Assembly: GCA_035610835.1 (NCBI GenBank)
Contig: CM069449.1
Location: 61,094,292 to 61,158,291 of the forward strand
Source: Ophiura sarsii
Taxonomy: Eukaryota > Echinodermata > Ophiuroidea > Amphilepidida > Ophiuridae
Length of the DNA: 64,000 bases
Direction of reading: 5' to 3'
Part shown: in pieces, positions 12,640-23,040 of the stretch
Layout: each line of letters starts with the position of its first letter
Position numbering within the stretch: the first letter of the stretch is position 1
Notes under the pieces: model-generated
Database searches by the model: none
The model's input: only the letters and a program-made list of their open reading frames with translations
What the model was told of the DNA's origin: nothing
Made by a program: the position numbers and the translations under genes

Positions 12640-12915
12640 CCCTAACCCCAACCCCACTAGACCATACAAAATCATCCAAAATAAAACTATCTCCACGCGC
12701 GTGCTGCTGCATTGGCTCGATTACGTCACCTACCGCAGGCATATGTGGCCACGAAGTTTGTGGCGCATATGCGCTGGGGAGTTAGCTCAGTTGATAGGGG
12801 CACAGACTGGGGTGCGAATGGTCCCGGGGGTGCTCGGTGATTTTTCGGGTTAAAAAAAATTGTACTTTTTCCCCCTACCCCCGATACACGCAAAAAATAG
12901 CCGTGGGAGTTAGGG
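12640..12915 (+). mobile_element. TTAA-type element with tRNA-like core (family 1)
   Basis: It starts CCCTAACCCCAACCCC and ends GTTAGGG, with TTAA after it (12916-12919) and ATAA before it (12636-12639, one change from TTAA). The core has GGGAGTTAGCTCAGTTGATA (box A-like, 12778). The box B part seen in other copies is partly lost here. Termini CCC...GGG with TTAA duplications are the piggyBac signature; tRNA-like boxes are a SINE feature. Confidence 0.75.
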
Positions 12916-13049
12916 TTAAGGAAGTTTTTTGTTGAATTTTGTTAGTGCTGTAATTATTGAACTATGACTCAAATATATATAAAAGTATACTTTTTTGGAA
13001 AGGAATTGGATCAGAGAATCCAAATTTGGCATCAATTGTGACCAAAAAT

Positions 13050-13455
13050 GTTGATTTCTTTGAGAAAATCACACAAAAATCACTTTTGGACCCAATTTTT
13101 TTGAACAAAGCTAACAATTATAATTTTGAGTTAAAAATGCCCAAATCACTTGATGATGATGTAAAAACACTAATGAAGGGAAGATTTCTTTTTTTAACCT
13201 AATCCAATATTTTTTGAAATTTTGACAAAAAAGTGTTTAAAAAAAAATCCATTTTGTTCGCGTTTTTGGGCACTTTTGGGTCAAAATTTCCAAAAATAAT
13301 AAATTAGGTTTTAAAAAGAAATCGTCCCTTCATTAGTGTCTTTACATCATCATCAAGTGATTTGGCGATTTTTTACCTAAAATTATTTTTGTAAGCTTTG
13401 TTCAAAAAAAATTGGGTCAAAAAAGTGAATTTTGTGATTTTCTCAACAATTAAAA
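13050..13455. repeat. Foldback palindrome, about 145-bp arms
   Basis: The left arm (about 13057-13202) and right arm (about 13299-13450) are inverted copies: TTGATGATGATGTAAA at 13149 faces TTTACATCATCATCAAG at 13343, and ACCCAATTTTTTTGAACAAAG faces its complement near 13405. It lies just inside the right arm of the large inverted repeat and has no coding capacity. Confidence 0.75.
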
Positions 13456-13504
13456 TAAAAAAGTCCCCCCTTAAATGATGTGTGTAATTTCTCAAAACCT
13501 TGTT

Positions 13505-15169
13505 TTTGTTTTGCCGTTGCCACGGAAACTGGTCAAATACTCAAATAGATTCTCCAAAGCTTAATGCCCCATGTAAACTGATAATAATCCTGAGAGGTGT
13601 AGCTTTCATATGATGTGTCATTTGTGCTTTTTCATGATAAGGTACCTAAAATGAAGCTTCCAGTTCACCAGAATGACAGAATAGTATATAAGTGCTTATT
13701 TCTCAAGATTTCGATGAAATAACAACCAACTTTATATGGCCTGCTTTACAATTTATACATTTATTACATGATTATTTTGTCTGGTATTGATAAAATTGAC
13801 TAATTTTAAGTTTCACATGATAACAAATCTACAAATAAGCATTTCATATTTTTCTTTGATTTTTTTTTAAATTGGCACTTTTTGATAAAAATTGGGGTAA
13901 AATCATTAAAAAAGTGCCAATTTTGGTCATATTTGAATATTCTAGATGAAAACCATTTTAATTATTTAGTTAATAATAATAAAAGTCCAAATATTTTATT
14001 CTGATTTATGTAAAATGATTAAATCATCATAAAACAAGAACAATTCGGTTGTATTGACTAAAATTGGAATTTTGGTTGCCATGGTAACAAAAATAAATAA
14101 CAAAAGATCATATGCTTGCAATTTTTAGAACAATTAAATAACTATTAGTTATATATGTAGAGGAAAATTTGATCTGAAATAGTAAATGGTAACTAAAATT
14201 GATTTGAAATTTGTTCTTGATTTCCCCAAACATTGTTATTAAATTTTTAAGGTTACCATGGAAACGATCCTAAAACGAAGGCATGCCCCCACATATGACC
14301 TGTGCATAGCCCAGAGTAAGATTTTTGACAGTTGTAGCTTTAATTTGATGTGCTATTTGCACTGTTTTTTCCATGGTATGGTACTTCTAAGGTAATTTGA
14401 ACATGAGCCATTACAATTTTTGGTCGACATTTTTACACATTGGCGTTATACTGTAGAAATGCTTATATCATGAGATATGAACAAACTAAAAACCAAATAT
14501 ACAAATTTGAAACCAAATGTCTGTCATATTTTCTTTGCCTGTGATTAGATTGGCACAATTTGATGTTTACTAGATAATCAACAGTAAATTGAGCATTTCA
14601 TATTTTTTTGATGAAAAATTGGGAAATTGGCATTTTTGTTTAAAAATGTGTAAAATCGTGGAAAAAGGGCTATTTTGGTAAAAAAAGGTATTTTATAGCA
14701 AAAAAACATTTGCTTTCGGTGATTAGTATCACTTAAAGATAAGAGACCAAAAACTTTCAGAAATATAATAAACGACCTAATTTGAAAATCTTAAATTTCT
14801 ATTAAAAATAACCAAAAAAAGGTTTTTGGTTGCCATGGTAACAAAAATAATAATCAAAAGAACATTTATTTATCATTTTCAGGAAAGGTTAATACTTATA
14901 AGTAAAGATCATGAAGGAAAAGGTACTTAGTATGGTTTTATATTGATAAAAAATAATTTTAGAAATGTACACGATTTTTTTTAATGCTATTAATTTATTT
15001 GATGGTTGCCATGGAAACGGCCCAAAAACTCATAGATGCACCCCCTATATCAACAAATGCATCCCCATAGTGAGATTCCTGAGGGTTGTAGCTTTAATTT
15101 GATATATAATTCATGCTGTTTATTTTTATGGTCAGGTTCCAAAAATATATTGGCCAAATTTTCCTCTAC
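13505..15169 (-). repeat. Right arm of the large inverted repeat
   Basis: Reverse-complement counterpart of 5413-7143, from GCCGTTGCCACGGAAACTGG (13514) to TTTTCCTCTAC (15159-15169), where the scaffold gap begins. Small indels and substitutions separate the arms, so they are not a single sequence assembled twice without change. The outer boundary and any target duplication are hidden by the gap. Confidence 0.85.
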
Positions 15170-15269
15170 NNNNNNNNNNNNNNNNNNNNNNNNNNNNNNN
15201 NNNNNNNNNNNNNNNNNNNNNNNNNNNNNNNNNNNNNNNNNNNNNNNNNNNNNNNNNNNNNNNNNNNNN
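15170..15269. other. Scaffold gap (100 N)
   Basis: Exactly 100 N, the usual placeholder for a gap of unknown size. It starts at the last base that matches the left inverted arm, so the true end of that structure cannot be seen. Confidence 0.99.
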
Positions 15270-16164
15270 ACAAATTAAATCTTAAATTCGCAAGAAAACT
15301 GAGTATTGTGTAAGAAATTGTACTTTTCACATTACATACAGTCCAAAAATGTTAGCGTCATCATAATTATTACCTAAAACCTAGCTAGCTGGCCCGGTAG
15401 CTGATTTTTGCAATTTTCAAAAAACCCATACTAAGCCTACTCTGTGATAAATTAATAATAGCAAATGAAAAGAACTTTACAAATTACTCTTGATGGCTGA
15501 GGGGGGGGGGGGGGGGGGTGGGGGGGGGGGGGGGGAGGGGGGTGAATAGGGACAACCATGGGAACAGTTTTTGAAATCTCAAATTTGTGTATTGATTGTA
15601 GGCCTACTATTTGTTTTCTTTCCCCAAATGTTGAAAGAGCAATATAGTGTTCAGGAAATGGTTCAGTGGGTGTGAATGAACAAAATGTAGCTGTGGACGT
15701 GCCCAGGGTATCACAAATAAAGGTGTCCCTTATAATACACATACTCTTTGACATTGGTAAGAAATTCTAAAAGCAGTTTTCATTTCAAGCTTTTTTGCAT
15801 TTTTACGTACATTTTCTAAAATCTGGGGTCATAGGGTTATTTTACAGTAATTTTCACATTGCATGACATATAAAATCTCCATTAGAAAGATGAAAATTTG
15901 ATACTGAATTGATACTATAGCATTTCTTTGAATTAAGCTTTAAATTATATGGTATCAATTCAGTATCAAATTTTCAAGTCTTTACCTATGAGTCAAGTAG
16001 TATTTCCATACCCATCACATTATTTAAAATGTGTATAGTGGCAGTTCAAAGGCATTTAATATGGGACGGTGGATATGATTATGCCCTAAAAAGGTTGGGT
16101 AATGAGGCAACATAAAAAACTACAACATAAAACTGTCCCTATCTTCCCCGTTTTACGGTTCACC
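15270..16164. other. Intergenic; poly-G tract and one perfect hairpin
   Basis: No gene seen. G-rich tracts lie at about 15499-15542. A 24-bp perfect inverted repeat (15892-15915 and 15952-15975, GAAAATTTGATACTGAATTG at its start) surrounds a 36-base loop and could form a hairpin. Confidence 0.7.
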
Positions 16165-16167
16165 TAA

Positions 16168-16659
16168 GGGACCGTTCATTATTTATGGCAGATGGCGGTT
16201 GGGACAAATTCGAGACTTGTATGTCAAAGTTACCTACCCCTCCCCCTACAGCTGACACTGAAATTTACATGACACCCCCCCCCCCCCTGATAACCAGTAT
16301 CTTTTTACACACCCCCCCCCCCCTCCTCAAACCTCTCCTTATAAGATTTTTTTTCTCCAACAGATCGTCCGACTCCGAGCCCGAGGCTCCGAGGCATAGA
16401 AAAGATTTGCTGTCCTGAAGTCGTCTCATAGTAAATGTTATAGAAGTAAAAAATGGCATTTACACTCCAAATATAGCCTCTAAAAAATCACCCCAATCTT
16501 TATCATTTAAAAAGGTTACACCCCCCTCCCCCCCCCCCCCCCCTGTTTAAGAATAAAAGATTACAACATATTTCAACAACATATGAAAGTAACATGACCA
16601 ACCCCCCATCCCCCTATAGTTTACCCAACACCCCGGCATCATAAATAATGAACGGTCCC
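16168..16659. mobile_element. MITE with TAA target duplication (PIF/Harbinger-like)
   Basis: Ends GGGACCGTTCATTATTTATG and its complement CATAAATAATGAACGGTCCC are flanked by TAA (16165-16167, 16660-16662). The interior is built of C tracts interspersed with short AT-rich words. No coding capacity. Confidence 0.85.
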
Positions 16660-16662
16660 TAA

Positions 16663-17352
16663 TGTACATTGCGCCGCACTGGTTGTATGTGCAAATATTG
16701 TATTGAGAAATACATTAAAAATAAGATTGATAAACAATTTGATAAAATCAAACGAATTTAATAACCGTTCAGAAAATTCACATTAATTTCCACGGCATTT
16801 TAATAGCGATGGGTATAGAGATATCGATATGGGTAGAGTATACACCAAGGTATGGCGATATAAAAAATAACCTGTTGAAGGCTTTAGAATAAGCGTCCCC
16901 TCCCGCTTCCTTTTTTGGGTCTACTTTTTCTTCTTTTTATTTCAGTCATAACATATTTCTTCCGGTGTTTCAGAGTTTATAAAGATGTAACAAGTTTGTA
17001 TCTTCCTTTTATGTAATTTTGTAGAGACCAACCCCTCAGAACCATGACATAAAATTGTAAAAATGGGCCTCCTCCTTTTTTAGGTTCATAAAAGTGTATC
17101 GCTAATTAGGGAACAAAATGAAAAACAAAAAGGGCCTCATTTTTTGGAATAAGTCAGGACCCTCAACATGTTGTTATTTTTAATTTGCCTAGCTCTATCA
17201 AAGTTCTATTACATTATAGGAACAGCAATTGCCTCTTCCAGATTGTGCTAAAAGCACTGTACTGTGTAGACCGGACTGTAGAATACACATTCACATGGGA
17301 TGCATGGTGTTCACATGCAGCAAAGCACAGATAGTCAAGAAAACTTTTAATA
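16663..17352. other. No feature seen
   Basis: AT-rich intergenic sequence with no gene, repeat pair or RNA signal I could support. Confidence 0.5.
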
Positions 17353-17360
17353 TACATGTA

Positions 17361-18150
17361 GGGGAAGGTGGGGTAATGGCGGACACATTTTGTCAGAGAG
17401 GTATAACCCACATATAATACGTCATATAACAATAAAAATCATGTAAACACAAAGCACTGTGATGGTTCTACCTTTTATCAAGTTTTTATCAACTCATCAT
17501 TTTGAAATTCGAAGCTACGACGCAATAAAAAAAAATGGCGTCGTCCGGCATTACCCCACACTCTGGGGGTAATCCCGGACCGTATTTTTCAATGGCAGCC
17601 CTCTTTTTATTGGAATACAGTATTTCAATGGGAGTTAAAAAATACCCTTTTTAAAAGTGTAGCAGAAATCAAAGAACAATGTCACATATTTATATGGTCA
17701 ACAACTATTACCGATTTATGATATTAAATTGACCACGCCCATATTGGTTACCATGGAAACGGTACATGTCCGGGATTACCCCAATCCATGTACAATGTAT
17801 GGGCACATCCTCTCTTATTATTATGCTCATCATTGTGACTCCGAATTCATTTCTTTTTTATCAGAAGGTATCATACATTAAATAAAAAAATAATAAGACT
17901 TTGTTTTCCTTGATGTAGAAATACCAGTTTCAAAGAGAAAGTAATGCACCAAAATATCAACTTGCCCAAAAAGTGATTTTTGTAATTCTCGCGAGAATTT
18001 GCGAGACAACCATCCCATTTAGGTTTTGTGTGATTTCAATGGAGAGGCACCTAACATCATAGGGTGGCAAAATACCACCTTCTTTCACCTGCCTTTAGAT
18101 ACAGCCCTGTCCGCGATTACCCCGCGTCCGCCATTACCCCCACCTTCCCC
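17361..18150. mobile_element. TIR element reiterating its own end motif (GGGGTAATGGCGGAC)
   Basis: The ends GGGGAAGGTGGGGTAATGGC and inverted GCCATTACCCCCACCTTCCC are about 26 bases long and flanked on each side by TACATGTA (17353-17360, 18151-18158). That is either an 8-bp target duplication, as in hAT elements, or a palindromic extension of the TIR. Inside, related words recur: TCCGGCATTACCCC (17548), GGGGGTAATCCCGGACC (17565), GTCCGGGATTACCCC (17769), TCCGCGATTACCCCGCG (18110). There is no transposase. Confidence 0.8.
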
Positions 18151-18300
18151 TACATGTACCATACCAATACCATACACTATGCATGCTGTGAGTACTGCTT
18201 GCTTTGAACATGTTGAGTATGGTGCATAGATAATTAACAAGTTAACTTGATTACATAACAGACTGGTGTAATATTACTACACATACTGACCATGAAGTAC

Positions 18301-19805
18301 GGGTTGTTCCGTAACCTGACTCAATTAATCTGACCTGACTCAATTAATCTGACCTGACTCAATTTTATCTGACACAGTTTTTTTTTCGTAATGTAAGATT
18401 TCCTGATATCGGAAAAAGTAATTAAAACGCACATGTGGCTCCAAATATTCCGTGTGAATGAAATCAAGTGATTACATGTTGTCATTACAGCTTAATTTTA
18501 TCTTAAAACATTGTAGGCTCTGGCACGCATAATTCGGTTACATGATGAGTGCAGTGAGCCCTGATTATAAGGCTTGGGCGATACATGAACTTCGTTCTGT
18601 GCGTAAAGGGTACATCCCCAGGCCCGTAGGAAGGGGGGGGGGGGGGGGGGGGGGGGGGGCGATGGTGGCGATCGCCCCCCCCCCCTTTGAAAATCTTCCC
18701 CGGAAAATTTGTACACAGATGAAAAATGCAATATTCTTTGCTACAAGCTTGTTTAGAGCCAAAATGTACCTCGATCGTGCAAAAAATAGGTGCAAATTCG
18801 AAAATTTTCGCGCGCTACGCGCGCATATTTGACTCACAAAAATCTTCCGGGGATTTTTTTGGCAAACGCCCCCCTTTGAAAAAAGTGTCTTACGGCCCTG
18901 ATCCCCCGGGGGGTTTCTCAACTTTGGTTTGGATAGGGATGTGCCGCTGAGAATTTGAAAGTGGACCCATTTTTATACCAAGTTTTCCAAAAATTTCGAC
19001 CCATTTTTATACCAAAAATCTGGAATTTTGAAAAGTGACCCCATGTTTATACCAATTTTGCAACTAAAAAAGGGGTCATAGTTAGGCCTATACCAGGAGG
19101 CTATTTTTGAGACCCATTCCAGCGGAACATCCCCATACCCACTTTTGTACTAAGAACCCCCCATCATCATGAATATAGGCGTATTTCTCCCACTGATGCA
19201 TGGCATGTCGTGCAATTCACGTTTCCCGGGCGCAGGCTTAATTCAGTGGCGGATTAACGGGGGAGGGACATTAACGGGGGAGGGACATAAGGACCCGTGC
19301 CCGCTTCCGAGAGGGTAAAAAAGAAAGGCGAACAAGGAAAAGAAGAGAGGAGGAAAGAAGAAGGAGAAAAAAAGCCTTTTTTTTAAACCTAAAATGGGGC
19401 ACCAAATCGCTCCATTTGGAACTATATGTTCACAATTTCTTCACTTTTCAGGGGGAACATCCCCCTCAACCCTCCCCCCCCCCCCGCCCCCCTGCGCCAC
19501 CCGGGCCCTGCCCCTCTGAGTGAGTAAAAAACAAAGGAGAAAGAGAAGATTGGAGGGAAGTAGAAGGAGACGGAGAAAAAAGCCTTTTTACCTAAAATGG
19601 GGCACCAAATCGCTCCATGTTGAACTATAGGCCCTATTTTAAAATTTTCACCACTTCTCATGGGAATATAGCCTTATAATCAGGGCTCACTGCACTCATC
19701 ATGTAATCTTGCATTACGAGAAAAAAAACTGTGTCAGATAAAATTGAGTCAGGTCAGATTAATTGAGTCAGGTCAGATTAATTGAGTCAGGTTACGGAAC
19801 AACCC
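18301..19805. mobile_element. Mutator-like non-autonomous element, 9-bp target duplication
   Basis: Near-identical TIRs of about 97 bases (18301-18397, 19708-19805) start GGGTTGTTCCGTAACC and contain three copies of CCTGACTCAATTAATCTGA-like words. Both flanks carry ATGAAGTAC (18292-18300, 19806-19814); a 9-bp duplication is typical of Mutator-like elements. A second inverted stretch (TGATGAGTGCAGTGAGCCCT at 18544, its complement near 19675) follows directly on the right but after about 140 extra bases on the left, so the left TIR carries an insertion. The interior has G tracts (18638-18659), a GCGCGCTACGCGCGC palindrome (18811) and no convincing coding region. Confidence 0.85.
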
Positions 19806-19814
19806 ATGAAGTAC

Positions 19815-20430
19815 TGACCACGCTGACTGGTGTACATGTAGCCTGCACTGCAAACAGTGGCATGCAGTACTATAATCATTTACCTGTAAAACAACTTAAT
19901 TTCGCTAGCAATTTAATTTTGCTAAGCGATCTAATTCGCCAAATTAAATTGCGAGTTATATTATTTATAATGGTTATAATCATAATCATAATAGGAAGGT
20001 GTTACAAATTAGAGAAATTAAATTGCCGCAAATAGTTTACTAAATGCTAATTCGCTGAATTAAGTTGCTGTGAAATTAAGTTGATTTATAATAGACTTAA
20101 GATCGCACTTCAAGTATTTATAGTATTCATATTATTCAATAGCACAAATGTTCATGTGCATTTATTTATATTTACACTTTGTATTTCTTGATTGACAATT
20201 TAATTATCAGGTTAGAGGTTAGACATACTTTCTCTTCAACAAACAATTAGGTATTAAGTATTACAGAAATGAATCAAATCACGAAAATAGCTTACTGCAA
20301 AAATATAATTGTAAATATATGGAACTAATTTAATATTTTCCACTGGGCTTGGTTTTTGTTTTGTATAGGGGGAACAATAAAGTCATGTTTTGTAAAAGGC
20401 AGGCACATTATACGTATACCATATCAATGT
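19815..20430. other. AT-rich intergenic; possible 190-bp TIR element
   Basis: CAACTTAATTTCGCTAGCAA (about 19891) faces TTGCTGTGAAATTAAGTTG (about 20065), suggesting a small AT-rich foldback element. No target duplication was recognised. Nothing else is seen. Confidence 0.4.
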
Positions 20431-20519
20431 GAGAACCCCCCCCCCCCCCCCCCCCCCCCCCGGGCACCTTATACATGTAGGATGAAGGGAATACAAGACA
20501 GACAATTGTATAAAAATGT

Positions 20520-21010
20520 GTTTGGAATTCCATACTTTTTTGGCGAAAAGTATTTTGTCCTCTATAGGTCTAGCAAGAGAGAGCGCCTGGAATTCCATAC
20601 TTTTTTGAAGTTTGATCTGGAATTCCATACTTTTTTAAAGTTTGATCTGGAATTCCATACACTTTTCCATACACTTTTCTGGAATTCCAGACTAAAAAAT
20701 GAAAAAATAGTTTGTCCTCTATAGGTGCAGCAAGAAAGAGCACCTGGAATTCCATACTTTTTTGAAGTTTGATCTGGAATTCCATACTTTTTTAAAGTTT
20801 GATCTGGAATTCCATACACTTTTCCATACACTTTTCTGGAATTCCAGACTAAAAAATGAAAAAATAGTTTGTCCTCTTTAGGTGCAGCAAGAAAGAGCCC
20901 CTGGAATTCCATACTTTTTTGAAGTTTAATCTGGAATTCCAGACACTTTTCATAGAGGGAGCCATGGAATTCCAGACTAAAAAATGAAAAAATAGTTTGT
21001 CCTCTATAGG
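20520..21010. repeat. About 157-bp tandem repeat rich in TGGAATTCCA
   Basis: About three copies, marked by CCTCTATAGGTGCAGCAAGA-type starts near 20559, 20716 and 20873, with a shortened last copy to about 21005. Each unit contains several TGGAATTCCATAC palindromic words and AGACTAAAAAATGAAAAAAT. Open frames through it on both strands are repetitive and not treated as genes. A 25-base C tract lies just upstream (20437-20461). Confidence 0.85.
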
Positions 21011-21049
21011 GGGGGGGGGTTCATTATTATCTGGAATAGCCCAATATGA

Positions 21050-21375
21050 AACATTTGTGTACCCTAGCTATGTATGTGTACGCCCCGGCTATGCCCCGGG
21101 GTGTACATTTAGTGTACCTTAGCGTACGTCCCCGCTATGTGTGTACGCCCTGGCTATGCCCCGGGGTGTACATTTGTGTACTCTAGCGTACGCCCCCGCT
21201 ACAATACCCGGCCTATTTTTACAGAAATGTACGTCCCCGCTATGCCCCGGCTACACATCCCGGCTAGCGGGGGCACGTTTTGTACGCCCCGGGTACACGC
21301 CCCCGCATAGCCGGGCCATGTTTTTTGTATGTTTGCATACGGTCCCCGCCAAGCCCCGGGTCCCCCGGGGCCGGG
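21050..21375. repeat. GC-rich island of degenerate CCCCGGCTA / GTACGCCCC words
   Basis: Words such as TACGCCCCGGCTATGCCCCG recur with TGTACATTT spacers from 21076 to 21370. Base composition is strongly GC-rich against AT-rich surroundings. It looks like a short degenerate tandem array; no gene was recognised. Confidence 0.65.
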
Positions 21376-21489
21376 TCTGATATTGATAGGTGCATAATCT
21401 CATTGATTTTGATGGTGAAAACATTTATTGAACTTTGGGTATCGATGGGTACTAATCATTTTGGGACAGCCTGTAGAGTTGAATTATTT

Positions 21490-22500
21490 CAACTCTAGCG
21501 AATTTGTCGCGCGAAAGGTTTTTCTTTCGCGGATGTACGATTTTCTTTCGCGAAGGTCGTAACATTCTACCCACAAAGTTGTCGCAGCGACAAATTCGCG
21601 AAATGGAGTATACATCGGGCTTAAACATTTGAGTCATGAAACACAATGTGTTAATTGCATCAACCCTTATTGACCACTGCAGCCCAATTCCATGTACTTG
21701 AATCCTGAACTGGTCCCAATTGTGGTGTATGATGATTTGTTACATTTAAACATATTTCATAAACAACATTCTAATATTGTCAGTCCATCTTGGACAATTT
21801 GTTGTCTTTGTTGGTAAAAAAAGGTATCAACATTTTAAAGGCCTATATATCAGGGGTTCTCAACATTATTTAATGGAGAGCCATATTATTATGAGATATA
21901 ATGAAGTGTCAAATGCACCCATTTACTTATAGTCCAAGCACCACGCCACTACATGACTGTCAGTGCGGCACCACAGGGGTATTTGTCCCCCCCCCCCCAA
22001 ATAAAATAAAATAAAATTCAATTTAGTTGAAATAAGAAAAAATAGACAATTTAAGATAAAAAGGCAATTTTTTTCCGCGCTGTGTGCACAGGTTTATATA
22101 GACCAAATGTTGACAATCTTAGCAACTGTCTATATTTTGTGCGCAAGCGCTCATTTTCATACCAAATTAGTTAGTATTAGACCAAATTTGACCATTTAAG
22201 CGTGAAATGGCTCAAAAAATGTGCACGCTTCGCGCCAATCATTTATTTTCATGTCACCCTAAAAAAAGTCTTGCCCCCTCAAAATTATAAGGCTGGTGCC
22301 GCACCACTGATGACTGTATGTCGTCATGATCACTATTCATTTGCATTAAGTTGTAGACTGTCGTGTACACAATTTCGCTACACAGCAGTCTTTTATACTC
22401 AATTTGCATCTGCGCATGCGTTAACGACTGCAGTGTATATAGTCCACGCATTACACGCTACACGACAGTCTTGTATATAGTTTTGGTCATAAATAATATT
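21490..22500. other. Intergenic with short palindromes and repeat fragments
   Basis: A palindromic stretch with AGCGAATTTGTCGCGCGAAA (21493) facing TCGCAGCGACAAATTCGCG (21582) may be a small foldback. From about 22070 to 22270, GCGCAAGCGC and CGCTTCGCGCC words resemble the CGCG-rich cores at 1-1470. No gene seen. Confidence 0.5.
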
Positions 22501-22506
22501 CTATTA

Positions 22507-22838
22507 GGGGGCTGGCATTTTCTTCGGAAGGGGGGGGGGGGGGGGGTCCCAAAAATGTGGATAGACCCAGACAATTTTTTCATGACCCCCCCTATCCAAG
22601 AGCTGCATATTTTTATGACCCCCCCCTACCAATACAGTCCAATATTTTGTGACCCCCCCCCCCCCCAACACACATTTCAGAAAGCATGCTTTGATAAATT
22701 TGTGACCCCCCCCATTTTCAATGAAATAATTTTATGACCCCCCCTGTTTTCATGTCAAAAAAACTATGACCCCCCCCCCAGTATATTTGGGACCCCCCCC
22801 CCCCCCCCCCCCCCCTTCCGAAGAAAATGCCAGCCCCC
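22507..22838. mobile_element. C-tract MITE inserted in a splice donor (TTA duplication)
   Basis: Ends GGGGGCTGGCATTTTCTTCG and its complement are flanked by TTA (22504-22506 and 22839-22841). The interior consists of GACCCCCCC words separated by short AT-rich spacers. On the minus strand the right TTA is TAA, positions +2 to +4 of the donor of the transposase exon 22843-23040, and the first MITE base supplies the +5 G. TTA duplication suggests a PIF/Harbinger origin. Confidence 0.8.
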
Positions 22839-22842
22839 TTAC

Positions 22843-23040
22843 CTGTACAGTGAGTGGAAAGTCACGCTCCATGAGTGCTAGTGCTGTGCTAGTGTTCTCG
22901 CTCAGCGTGGTGATATCAGTTGCTTTAAATGACTGCTGTATTAAATCATCCCAGACATCAAAGAGGTTGAACAAAGTTGTTTCTTGGATTTGATTAAGAA
23001 GGCCTCTTAAACACCATGCAAGTACACCTTTGGTTGCTGC
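22843..23040 (-). CDS. CACTA (EnSpm) transposase, downstream exon (DUF4218-like)
   Basis: A 66-codon exon bounded by a good acceptor (TTTGCTTTACAG, ending at 23041) and donor (CAG|GTAAGG). It is phase 0 at both ends and so joins in frame to the exon 24679-26409 upstream on the minus strand. The peptide has KGVLAWCLRGLL, a stretch of hydrophobic and acidic residues, and ends LALMERDFPLTVQ. This matches the layout of the domain after the transposase core in CACTA elements, where a leucine-rich region leads to a LE/ME-x-x-FP motif. Later exons were not found; the adjacent sequence is a MITE. Function: part of a DNA-cutting transposase acting on its own element ends; probably inactive, given the lesion upstream. 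Confidence 0.7.

Noticed and set aside
15036..15313. Frames crossing the N gap
   Set aside because: They only span unknown bases.
20356..20912. EFQ/EFH-repeat proteins on both strands
   Set aside because: The 157-bp tandem repeat rich in GGAATTCC is self-complementary and opens frames both ways.
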